A stretch of DNA of 64,000 nucleotides from contig CM069606.1 in NCBI GenBank assembly GCA_035771175.1, positions 35,742,816 through 35,806,815 of the forward strand. The letters are read 5' to 3'. A model generated the notes under the pieces. That model did not search any database. It saw nothing but the letters and a program-made list of their open reading frames with translations, and had not been told where the DNA came from. The translations under genes and the position numbers were made by a program. Shown here piece by piece: positions 55,123 to 64,000 of this stretch. Numbering within the stretch: position 1 is the first letter of the stretch; the number at the start of each line of letters is the position of its first letter. Origin of the DNA: Paratinospora sagittata. Lineage: Eukaryota > Streptophyta > Magnoliopsida > Ranunculales > Menispermaceae.

Positions 55123-56589
55123 TGTAACACCCCGATTTTCAAAACTTAATTTTTTGTAAAATAATGAATATTTTAATTTTATCGAGAAAAATCACTGAAA
55201 ATCGAGATGTTAGTCGTATCCGTCTATCTTTTCCTATAACCATTATATAGGTAATAAAATTTGAAACACTATGAATTTATATTCTTCTAATTAACTTACT
55301 GGTTAAGATAAACAAATACCCTTTCATCTTCACACCAAGGACCACATATTTCTACTATACAAATTTCTATAGTGAATTATGAGGGTACTTGCCCTTGTCC
55401 ATCTATTATGGACACAATATTTTAAATACATTCATTAAATAGAATTAATGTCCAAGGCATTCACACGTGAAATAAATCACAGGGTCTTTACTAACTGTAA
55501 TAATATTCATAAATTTCAATTGTCAATACAACCCGTTTAAATAATAAACTTTAAAAAAAAATCAAATAAAAACATTCAGCCCTGTCACCACAATATTAAC
55601 AAATTAATTAAACCCACCCCTACTACACTGAACTACGTCACAAACTCGCGACTTTATTTTCTAAGTACCTGCATGTGAAAACTAGGGGTAAGCTTGAAAG
55701 CCCAGTGGGTCATCTAAACGATTCACAACATTTTATTATAATATATACACAAGAACATTACAAACAAGTTTCACACATTAATCGTCACAACATCAGATTA
55801 TTTGAGTCGAGAATTTTATCACGTTCTAAATCACGTACCTTTAGGAAATCAGACTCAGGGTGGCACTACCAAAAAATTAAAACTCGTTGGCGATATTCAT
55901 CATGAATAACTGCCCCATAATAAACATTGGCGATATTCCTTAGAATAATTGCCCCATAATAATCAATGGTGACATTCCTTAGAATAACTGCCACATATGT
56001 GTGATTCTTATCTTAATCGTGTTCCTTAGTGATGTCACGCCATACGTACGGTATAAGTACGATATTATTAAGTGCATTCATAAAACATATTCAAACTCCA
56101 CTACGCATGGTATCATGTCACAAAGTCAATTATAATAGTATTCATGCATGAACTTTACTATGCCAATATTCCAAGTCATACATTTCATTATCAAGCATTA
56201 TAATTTATAAATGAATTCAATTACCACATGAATTGCATGCATCCAGTTATCATTTGATCAGAATAAAAATCATGTTGACATACATATCATCATGGCTAAC
56301 AATCACAACATGGTATATATAAAATCATGTACAATAGGCATGCATAAGCAATCTAATAATACTATAGACCTAATTAATTTAACATTCTTATCTATATATC
56401 AAAATAAAATTTTATGAAGGCATAGAATCATCTCCACCTGAATCGCTAAATTCCAAATCCCTTAAATTCCTCGTCAGGCCTAGTACTCAACCTGTACACG
56501 TATATTACGTTTGTTAATATAAATACTCATAAGAACGATTATGAGTATAGAAATATATACATATATATGGTGGTGGGATGTTTAAACAA

Positions 56590-56645
<56 letters not shown>

Positions 56646-57983
56646 ACATATTATAATGCCTTGTGATATGATATAATGATGAGTATGGTATAACATGGTA
56701 TAATACAATATGTGGTATATATATAATGTGTGGTGATGTGTGAAGCGTTTTGAAAAGGTGTGATATACAATATAATCTATAATAGGTGTGTGCTGTGGGA
56801 CTAAAAAAATCAAAATGGAATAGGGGAAAATCAAAATGGTATAGGGGAAATAGAGAGAAAGGGAGGCGTTGATGGTGGTGAGTTGCAGAGAGGTGGTGGT
56901 GGTGCCGGTGGCTGTGGAAGTGGAGGCGGAACCGCCGGAGTGGAAGTTCAAATGAAGCAGAGTGGCCGGAGATTGCTAGATTTCTTACAGAGTGTGAATT
57001 TGAAGTACGTGAAGTTAGGTTACCATTACTTGATCACGCAGATGAAGCAGAGAGAGAGATCTGGGTGGGGTGGCGTAGTATTGGGGAAGAGAGAAGTGTT
57101 TCGAGCAAGAGAGAAGAGAGAAAAGAGCGGCGAGATTCAGAGAGCAGAGGAAGATGGCAGAGAAGAGATAAAGGGGGAACGGCGGCAGTTCACCGACGTT
57201 CGTGAATCGACAGCGATTTTCGTGAATATCAGAGAGGGGTTTCTTTTGGCGTTTTCGGAGTTGTAGCGGAGAGTTGCAGCGGCGAGAGAGCAGTTTGGAG
57301 TCTCACGCGTTCAGATGAAAGGATTGGGTGATGGTGTTGCTTGGAGTTTTGGTTAGAGCGACGAGATGGGGTTTCAGGCACTGGGGTTTTGAGCAGAGAG
57401 TTGAGAGAGAGACCTGGCGAGAGCGAGAGAGCAGAGGAGAAGAAGAATCAAAGTTGCAGCGGCGATGAGCAGCAACGGTGATGAGAGGCAGTGATGAGTA
57501 GCAGCGGCTACAGACGGTGGCTCAACAGTGGCGATGAACCAGATGGGAGTTGCAACGTGCGATGGCGGAGAAAAGAAGAGAGAAGAGAGAGGCGATTGGG
57601 TTTTTTGTGAGGCTGGTTTTTGAGAGGGAGAGTTGGGTTTTGTGCGATTGGTTTCGAGAGAGAGGGGCTTGTGCGATTGAGTTTTTGAGAGAGAGGGGCG
57701 AGATTGCAGCTGTAGAGGGCAAGATTGTAGCGAGGTTGCAGCTGTAGAGGGCGAGATTGCAGCGGTGAGAGAGAAGTTTGACGATTAGTTTCCTTGATAA
57801 GGAAGGAGAGTCTGGGATGTGTGCGCGGAAACAGATCGCTACTCCGAAGAACAAGGGATGTTCTCGATTGCGATGATCTTGGCGAAGATTTGGATGAGGC
57901 GGCGATGGCTAGCGTAGATCGAGTTGTTAATCGAAGCAAAGACGACCGACAAAGCATTTGCAACGTTCTTGAATGGCGATTTC
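55123..57983 (-). repeat. 5' LTR of gypsy B, truncated
   Basis: About 2.86 kb, ending TGTTACA on the minus strand. Contains a (TA)26 run at 56591-56642. The segment about 56900-57250 (GGTGGTGGTGCCGGTGG and following) has no counterpart in the 3' LTR, whose corresponding part is a different GAGAGA-rich stretch. Its outer ~60 bases are missing at 57983. Confidence 0.82.
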
Positions 57984-58662
57984 ACAAAATACAAAATATA
58001 ATCAAAATCTAAGAATTAAGCATTTTTAAACATTAAAGCACAAGGGAAAGTCACAAGTTATATAGCTATTATACACTCTATCAAGGAGTAATTAAAAGAT
58101 TCCTCTCTGATGTACTAAAAGAGTAACATTCTGAAAAGAAAGGCATGCACACATCTTTCTATGACAATATTTGAGATTATTCCCATCATTAGTTGTGAGC
58201 TTATATATGCCACAAGAGCCTTGAAATGTTGTAATTTAAATAAGAACAAAAAAAAAGTTTGACATATTTTTAGCTTTAAAATTTAAGAAGGTGAATAGAA
58301 AGCCAATCCGTTTTCATTAAAGGTGGAAAAGAAATAAAAAAATATGAGAATTAAAATAATAGCGGTGAGATAAGAAATTTTGCTGGTGGGTTAAGTGGCT
58401 TCTACTTTTTAGACATTTTTAAAATATTTTTTCTCCAAATTACCCTTGTAGGTTTTAAGTTTTATTTTTCATGACTTTTATACATATTTTTGAATGATTT
58501 TAAACATTTTGATTATATTAAAAGGTAAATATATATCTAATTTTTATTTATTAAAAATTATTTTATTTTAATGATAATCACATGCAGCGCACATCTATTT
58601 GTGCTAGTTATAATTAATATAAATAAATTCTTTTCTTTTCACTATTTCTTTAAAAAAATTCA
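57984..58662. other. Single-copy AT-rich spacer and flank of family C
   Basis: No gene or mobile element recognised in 57984-58583. 58584-58661 repeats 18394-18480. The right family C LTR follows after TTCA. Confidence 0.6.
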
Positions 58663-58681
58663 TGTAATACCCTGTATTTCA

Positions 58682-58723
<42 letters not shown>

Positions 58724-58755
58724 ACTATTTGAAATTTTTACTATTTGGGCAACGC

Positions 58756-59157
58756 CCGAACGTTCAGGCGCATGCCAGAACGTTCAGGCGCCTGCCAGAA
58801 CGTTCAGGCGCCTGCCAGAACGTTCAGGCGGCATGCCAGAACGTTCAGGCGCCTGCCAGAACGTTCAGGCGCCTGCCAGAACGTTCAGGCGCCATGCCTG
58901 AACGTTCAGGCGCCTGCCAGAACGTTCAGGCGCCATGCCAGAACGTTCAGGCGCCTGCCAGAACGTTCAGGCGCCATGCCAGAACGTTCAGGCGCCTGCC
59001 AGAACGTTCAGGCGCCTGCCAGAACGTTCAGGCGCCATGCCAGAACGTTCAGGCGCCTGCCAGAACGTTCAGGCGCCATGCCAGAACGTTCAGGCGCCTG
59101 CCAGAACGTTCAGGCGCCTGCCAGAACGTTCAGGCGCCTGCCAGAACGTTCAGGCGC
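58756..59157 (+). repeat. U3 minisatellite, family C right: 20 units
   Basis: Twenty copies of GAACGTTC, each in a 20-21 base unit close to CCAGAACGTTCAGGCGCCTG. Both GAACGTTC and CAGGCGCCTG are perfect palindromes. Every tenth base or so is therefore a hairpin centre. AGAACGTTCA fits the nGAAnnTTCn core of a heat-shock element. The array lies immediately upstream of the TATA box. The ORFs through it are repeat artefacts. Confidence 0.95.
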
Positions 59158-59167
59158 ACAAAATCTC

Positions 59168-59174
59168 TATATAA
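59168..59174 (+). promoter_or_regulatory. TATA box, family C LTR right
   Basis: TATATAA, 10 bases after the minisatellite. The left copy has the same order, which supports a U3 promoter here. Confidence 0.7.
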
Positions 59175-59292
59175 GAAACCTCCTCATTCTCATTTCTCAC
59201 ACCAAACCAAAATCACCTTCTCTTGGGATTTTCTTCTCCTTTCCACGCCTTCTAAGTTTTTAGTTTTTGAGACTCTCTAATCGAGACTCTCG

Positions 59293-59383
59293 GTGCGGTG
59301 CAACAAAGTTCTGTCCGGAGGAAAGCGCCAGATCTGAAAGCGGTGCAACGAAGTTCTGTCCGGAGAAAAGCACCAGATCTGAA
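59293..59383 (+). repeat. 45-base tandem duplication in LTR
   Basis: GCGGTGCAACAAAGTTCTGT through AGATCTGAAAG occurs twice with small differences. The left LTR has one copy (about 16089-16135). Confidence 0.85.
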
Positions 59384-60289
59384 GGTGGGGAACGAAACAT
59401 AGGTTTGCGTGTTTCATAACTTTTATTAAAGTTTACATTCAATTATTATTATGTCTACTATTCATTTACACTGCATTATATCAATAATGTTTATGACCTG
59501 AATGTCCTAACCTTGCACGTCGTGATACCGACCCTAATAAGGATCACTAGACGATGCCAAAGTCAGTCTAAATGTCAAGAAAAGACCAGACCAGTAGACT
59601 AGACTAGTTCTTGCATTGGCATCATACATATCACCACCTAGGGACGTATATGGTTTATGACTCATAGAATAGTTAGAAGCATTGCTCACTATTCATATTA
59701 TTTCTCTGGAGAGGGACGTACATGTGAACCTGGCTACGCCGGGGAGGGACATCAGTACGTGAATCCAGAGCATCGTTCCTGAGGAGGGACGTACAGTGAG
59801 AACCTGGCTTCGCCCGGGGAAGGACACCAGTACGTGAACTCAGGCGATGTACGCTCATCAAACCATTAGTACGTGACGGTGTCATGCATACATACATATT
59901 GATTGATTATGATGCTTACATGTGTATTTAAGATATTTGATATTGAAGTATGCTTTATTAATTGTTATACTCATGCACTATTTACCCACTGAGCGCGTTA
60001 AGCTCACTCCAATATTATCAAATCTTTCACAGGAAATTAGGGTGGACTGGGTGCAGGTTATGGGGCCCACATTTTGTACCCTTTGTATGAATCATTGGGG
60101 ATTTTGGGAGTATGTTCCCTTGACCATTTTATGTACAAAAGTATTCTGAATTATATGAAATCAGATTTGTACTGTGTACTGTATTTCCGCTGCGTACTCT
60201 GTTATTACCATTATGATTGTTCCAAATGCGCGCCCCGTCCGTGAGTGTACCGCCAGTTTAGGCGCGTCCGGGCGGGGTGTGACATTTAA

Positions 60290-60300
60290 TGGTATCAGAG
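60290..60300 (+). promoter_or_regulatory. Primer-binding site of family C, right copy
   Basis: TGGTATCAGAG after the 5-base spacer TTTAA following the LTR. Initiator-Met tRNA type. Confidence 0.88.
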
Positions 60301-60450
60301 CGTACGGTCCACGGCCCGCCCAAGTCCACCAAATTAGGGAAAGAAACTATAGTTGATTTAAAAATACATATAGTAATAATTTATTAGAAACTATATGTGT
60401 AGTTATTATTGAATATATGTATCTATATACATTAGTGTATATGAGGTACG

Positions 60451-60488
<38 letters not shown>

Positions 60489-60517
60489 AAAAAAATTTTT
60501 ATTTTTCGAAAATTATT

Positions 60518-60558
<41 letters not shown>

Positions 60559-60729
60559 CGAAAAATTTTTATTTTTCGAAAATTATTTATTCAAAAAAAA
60601 TAAATAAATAAAAAAAAAAAAAAAAAAAAAAAATTTTTTTATTTTTCGAAAATTATTTATTCAAAAAAAATAAATAAATAAAAAAAAAAAAAAAATTTAT
60701 TTTTCGAAAAATATTTATTCGAATATTCG

Positions 60730-60778
<49 letters not shown>

Positions 60779-60810
60779 ACTATTTGAAATTTATTTATTC
60801 GAATATTCGG

Positions 60811-60844
<34 letters not shown>

Positions 60845-60857
60845 ATTCAAATATTCG

Positions 60858-60893
<36 letters not shown>

Positions 60894-61310
60894 ACTATTT
60901 GAAATTTCTAAAACTATATATATATAACTTCCATATATAGTTAGGATTAAAAATAACTATATATGATTTTTATATAGTCTAAATTTCCAATATATATAGT
61001 TGTGTTATGAAAACTATATATATAATTATAATTAAATATGTCTATACATTCATATGTGAATATGACATATATACACAGTCCAAATAGTTGATTTTTGGAC
61101 ACTATATATAGTTATGATGAAATATGTCTATACATTCATAAGTGAATACGACATATATGCATCAAATCACTAATGAAGAAAATCTCATGCTGGCATAAAC
61201 ATCAACAGAACACTCGAAACAAATGTCTAACAGACAAAGCATAAATCTTAAAAATATTAGGAATATATTTTGTGTCTTTCACACAAATTTATTTTCCTTT
61301 CAGCAAAAGA
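60301..61310 (+). other. Family C leader before ORF1, possible leader intron
   Basis: GAG|GTACGTATT at 60443-60454 is a good 5' splice site. It is followed by A-rich repeats (60455-60895) containing ATTTTTCGAAAATTATTTAT several times, then AT-rich ATATAGTT sequence (60895-61160). TTATTTTCCTTTCAG ends at 61303, seven bases before the ORF1 ATG. No gene within. Confidence 0.6.
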
Positions 61311-62903
61311 ATGACCTCAAGGGAGGGAACATCTTCTACTAGCAGGGAACCAATTCCCACTAGACTAACGGAATTGTCCAAACGAGAGGTTGTGACTATG
61401 AGGAGCATCGACAATGGCGATCTCCGCCTCCGTCCAATCCTTCATGACAAACTCGCAGCACTGGATTGGTTAAATATAACCAAAGTCGAGGGTCAAGTCT
61501 CTTACAACTTGGTTCGATCCTTCTATGAAGCCATGAATCACGTGGGACTTCACGGAGATGAGATCAGCCCTCACTTAGAGACAACAATCATGGGAACAAC
61601 AATTCCTATCAACATCGAGATTATTGCTCGACTTTTAGAGATTCCGATTGAGGCAATAATTATTGATCCACATGATCCCCAGGCAGTTGCAGCGATCGCC
61701 GAATCTAATGCCCAACTGTTTAATTTCGTCGCCAAAGAGCCATACACTCAATCAACATACACCAACCTCCCAAACAATCATCTTAAGCCATCTCTTGTCG
61801 GCCTCGGAAAGATTGTATACGGCAACATCTTGCCAGAAAGGGGTACTAGGGGCACTATGTCAAGGGCCCAACTCCTTGTGCTGTATTGCATAGAGAAGAA
61901 CATAAAAGTCTCTCTATCACACATCATCATCCAACAAATGTTGAGGGTGATTCAAAACCCTTTAAAGAAGGAATTCCTCGGCTACGGAGTCTTGATTATG
62001 AGGATCCTTCACGAGGCCAACGTTGACACTTTCGATGGAACGTCAAAGCTGATCACTGAACCAGTTACAGCATCCTCTATCTTCAAGACCTATGGCACAA
62101 GTGGAGGGGTAACTGACGAAGAGGTATTCGGCACGACAAACAGAACTGCCGAAAGAATGAGGGACAAGCACGGGCGTTGCCTTCGCAAATGTCGACGCAA
62201 GATGCCTGTCAGAGACGGCCCAAATAATGATTCAAATCCCAATCCTACATCAAACCCACCCCTGAATACTGATCCAGTTGATCCACCACTTACTGACGAA
62301 GAATTATATGCCACACTAAATTCGCCACTACAAAATCATGATAGACAAGGTCCACAAGCAAACCCACCAACTTGGAACGTGCCAACTCACGGCAACACTT
62401 CGTACCAAAGATTTCCACCTTCTGCGGTACAGTATCAGCCCGTTCCACAAGTTGCTGTAAACCAACAACAACAGTACTGGGCCTCACCAAATCTTGGAGG
62501 ACCAAACATTCCAATGAGCCCATTGTTTCCAACTTTTTCATCTCAAACAAACCAAATTATCCAAGGGGTTCCGGTTAGGGGATCTCCGCACAATCAATAC
62601 AACTATATTCCCCCTATGAACCACCCATACAACCAATACTTTCCTCAAATGCCTATGGCCTACCCTTCACCTATGAGACAACCAACCTATCAACCACCAA
62701 TGGGACAACCGACTAACCTACTTGAACGGTTAGATGAAATGGCATCCAATATTGCTGCACTGAAAGAAAGCCACAATCTTGTATTAACTCGTTTGCCAAA
62801 CCCCAACGCAGAGCGGGCACACTCTCAACCTTCTGTTAGTAGTCATTCTGTACATAACAGTAGATCTCGAAGAAATGGTGGTAGGCAAGAACGTCAAAAT
62901 TGA
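61311..62903 (+). CDS. Family C ORF1: plant transposon-protein domain, upstream of gag
   Basis: 530 residues from MTSREGTSSTSREPIPTRL; the ATG is chosen because the left copy starts at the same place. Residues about 45-260 carry SYNLVRSFYEAM, TTIPINIEIIARLLEIPIE, GTMSRAQLLVLYCIE and FLGYGVLIMRILHEANVD. These resemble the 'putative plant transposon protein' domain (PF20167-like, by pattern). A short basic patch follows (MRDKHGRCLRKCRRK), then about 170 Pro/Gln/Asn/Tyr-rich residues. A helical, possibly coiled-coil end comes next (LLERLDEMASNIAALKES), and a basic tail. It is fully open, unlike most ORFs here. It lies between the primer-binding site and gag of the same element. Biochemical function unknown. 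Confidence 0.85.
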   Translation: MTSREGTSSTSREPIPTRLTELSKREVVTMRSIDNGDLRLRPILHDKLAALDWLNITKVEGQVSYNLVRSFYEAMNHVGLHGDEISPHLETTIMGTTIPINIEIIARLLEIPIEAIIIDPHDPQAVAAIAESNAQLFNFVAKEPYTQSTYTNLPNNHLKPSLVGLGKIVYGNILPERGTRGTMSRAQLLVLYCIEKNIKVSLSHIIIQQMLRVIQNPLKKEFLGYGVLIMRILHEANVDTFDGTSKLITEPVTASSIFKTYGTSGGVTDEEVFGTTNRTAERMRDKHGRCLRKCRRKMPVRDGPNNDSNPNPTSNPPLNTDPVDPPLTDEELYATLNSPLQNHDRQGPQANPPTWNVPTHGNTSYQRFPPSAVQYQPVPQVAVNQQQQYWASPNLGGPNIPMSPLFPTFSSQTNQIIQGVPVRGSPHNQYNYIPPMNHPYNQYFPQMPMAYPSPMRQPTYQPPMGQPTNLLERLDEMASNIAALKESHNLVLTRLPNPNAERAHSQPSVSSHSVHNSRSRRNGGRQERQN

Positions 62904-63685
62904 TTACTGGCAATGTAAATTTTTTTTTATTATATATGAATGAAATGTTTTGTTTAAGACTATCTTTGGTGGGCCGACTTACAACCATTCTTTCTTTTGT
63001 ATCACTAACTTTGGAGTGGTATGGGACACAACAAAATTGGATGATACTAAATAAAATGTGGAAGTAAGAAAACCCATGACCTTGTGTGAAAAGAAACATT
63101 TGGAGAAAGTTGCATTACTAATATTATCACTAAGTTTACACGGTATGGGACGAGTAAATTTGGACGATACTATTAGTGAACTTCTATTCAGCCAATGTTT
63201 TTAGAGACCGTGTTCATACAACTTAACTTGGTTTCCACCCTTATTACTAAATTCATGTGGTATGGGACATATGAACTTGGATAATAATTGAACAGACTAA
63301 GCGTAAGCGTATGAATGCATAAGATTGCGATAGAACGTTAGTTCAGGCTATTTACCGAGGCACATCTTAGAATTCTTATGACTCGTATGGATTTTCAATG
63401 AAATATATGTATGTTCACGAACACCAAAACAAAATCATTTTAAATATTTGCAACGTTTTCTACTTATTATATAAACATTCTAACCTTGTTTGTTTTTACA
63501 CCATGGCCACACATACGAGATATATAAGATTCTTTGATTCCTCAACAACAACTTTACACTCTACTTAGAAAACTAAGTGATTTTAATATTACAGTACTCT
63601 CGAAATTGTTGCTGAGCATACTACAACATTATACTTACCTACAGTTTCTTAATCTTGGTTTTCTTTTCTCCTTGCCAGTGAGAAA
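62904..63685 (+). other. Gag leader of family C with three GGTATGGGAC repeats
   Basis: GGTATGGGAC at 63018-63027, 63142-63151 and 63259-63268, each preceded by ATCACTAA-like and followed by AAATTTGGATGATACT-like sequence. The leader ends in TTTTCTTTTCTCCTTGCCAG at 63677, eight bases before the gag ATG. No gene. Confidence 0.85.
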
Positions 63686-64000
63686 ATGCAAACCAGGAAG
63701 AGAGGAAGGCCACGTACTGTTCGTCCCACAGTTGAGGCACCTCCTGAGATTCAGGAACCGCCGCCTCCGACAACAGCACAGGCCACACCCGACACTGCCA
63801 CTACATCTGGGCAGGCAATACCACCACCACCCGCACCCTTTGCCATGCCTTCAAGCATTGAAACCTTCTTCGCTGGATTTGTTGAGGCGATGAAGGTCAC
63901 TGTTCAAACTGCCGTTCGTGAGACTGCCGCCAGTCAGGTTGCCACGGTACAAGCACCTGTAAAATTTGGGTCGGAAGCTCAAACCGATCAGATTACTAAA
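63686..64000 (+). CDS. Family C gag, 5' part, open to the window edge
   Basis: 105 codons open from MQTRKRGRPRTVRPTVEAPP through a proline/threonine linker to AMPSSIETFFAGFVEAMKVT and KFGSEAQTDQITK. It is colinear with 1-1107 on the minus strand, which carries stops; no stop is present here as far as it can be read. The rest of the element, including pol and the 3' LTR, would lie beyond the window. Confidence 0.9.
   Translation, partial: MQTRKRGRPRTVRPTVEAPPEIQEPPPPTTAQATPDTATTSGQAIPPPPAPFAMPSSIETFFAGFVEAMKVTVQTAVRETAASQVATVQAPVKFGSEAQTDQITK

Larger units (their letters stand above)
48081..57983 (-). mobile_element. Gypsy family B element without gag
   Basis: 3' LTR 48081-50804, pol 51021-54318, leader 54319-55107, primer-binding site, and 5' LTR 55123-57983, cut about 60 bases before its expected start. 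Gag and the start of protease are deleted: sequence corresponding to 31811 of copy 1 joins sequence corresponding to 33254. Pol has two stops and one frameshift, so the element is dead. It sits in the copia copy 2 LTR on its low side. Confidence 0.88.
58663..60284 (+). repeat. 5' LTR of family C, right copy
   Basis: 1622 bp from TGTAATACCCTG to GGGTGTGACA. In order: a run of 38 A at 58683-58720, the 20-unit minisatellite, a TATA box, a 45-base duplication at 59293-59383 (single in the left copy), and the GGGACGTACA / CCTGGCTACG repeats. It is longer than the left copy mainly because of the array. Confidence 0.92.

Noticed and set aside
58756..59157. CRISPR-like regular array
   Set aside because: The units are contiguous 20-21 base tandem repeats without unique spacers, in a plant LTR.
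58729..59280. Three overlapping ORFs of 79-183 codons encoding a repetitive ARTFRRLPERSG / CQNVQAP protein
   Set aside because: They are translations of the LTR minisatellite in all frames. Units of 20 and 21 bases switch frames, and the array lies upstream of the TATA box.
58663..60284. The two family C copies as one large inverted duplication
   Set aside because: Their outer flanks differ (copia sequence against host spacer), and the LTR arrays and ORF1 have diverged, so two independent insertions explain them better.
60417..60611. Lys-rich ORF in the A-runs
   Set aside because: Purely poly-A translation.
1..64000. A bacterial-type operon, phage or defence system
   Set aside because: Nothing in the window is prokaryotic: coding regions are plant retrotransposons, a MULE-derived gene and an intron-containing host gene.

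Overview
The window is repeat-dominated nuclear DNA of a flowering plant. The evidence is Ty3/gypsy and Ty1/copia LTR retrotransposons of plant type, a FAR1-type Mutator transposase remnant, and an intron-rich host gene whose introns are T-rich with GT-AG borders. The base composition and gene structure suggest a eudicot, but the species cannot be read from the sequence. Nearly all of the 64 kb is nested, duplicated and decayed mobile DNA. One apparently intact host gene lies at 19596-22571.

Layout. 1-1658 plus 12314-16489 (minus strand) is the 5' part of a gypsy element, here called family C: LTR, primer-binding site, an extra ORF1, a leader and gag. It is split by a young complete gypsy element, family A, at 1659-12313 (plus strand, LTRs of about 2.97 kb, target duplication GTATA). 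16490-18222 is the 3' end of a copia element whose LTR stops in a fragment of the host gene. 18223-22693 is the host island: an exon fragment, the promoter and N-terminus of a KTF1/SPT5L-like gene, and a 15-exon gene encoding a protein with two TFIIS-N (MED26-type) domains. 22694-39050 and 39125-57983 are two copies of a compound block: host DNA with an AT-only stretch, a FAR1 pseudogene, LTR family D, a copia element carrying a MULE-like insertion, and gypsy family B on the minus strand. The two copies have suffered different deletions. 58663-64000 (plus strand) is a second family C copy, head-to-head with the first, with an uninterrupted 530-codon ORF1 followed by the start of gag.

How the parts work together. 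The retroelement genes encode Gag, protease, reverse transcriptase, RNase H and integrase, but only element A is close to complete, and it has one in-frame stop and one frameshift. Families B and D and the copia copies are dead remnants with stops, deletions and lost integrase or gag regions. They keep regulatory structure: primer-binding sites matching initiator tRNA-Met, TATA boxes, polypurine tracts and LTR repeat arrays.

The most unusual signals are these. Family C has a long ORF before gag, with splice-acceptor-like sequences just upstream of both ORFs in both copies. A 10-base motif, GGTATGGGAC, occurs three times about 117 bases apart in the gag leaders of two gypsy families. The U3 minisatellite of family C has different unit sequences in the two copies. 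The host gene appears to have arisen by head-to-tail duplication and fusion of an ancestral MED26-like gene.
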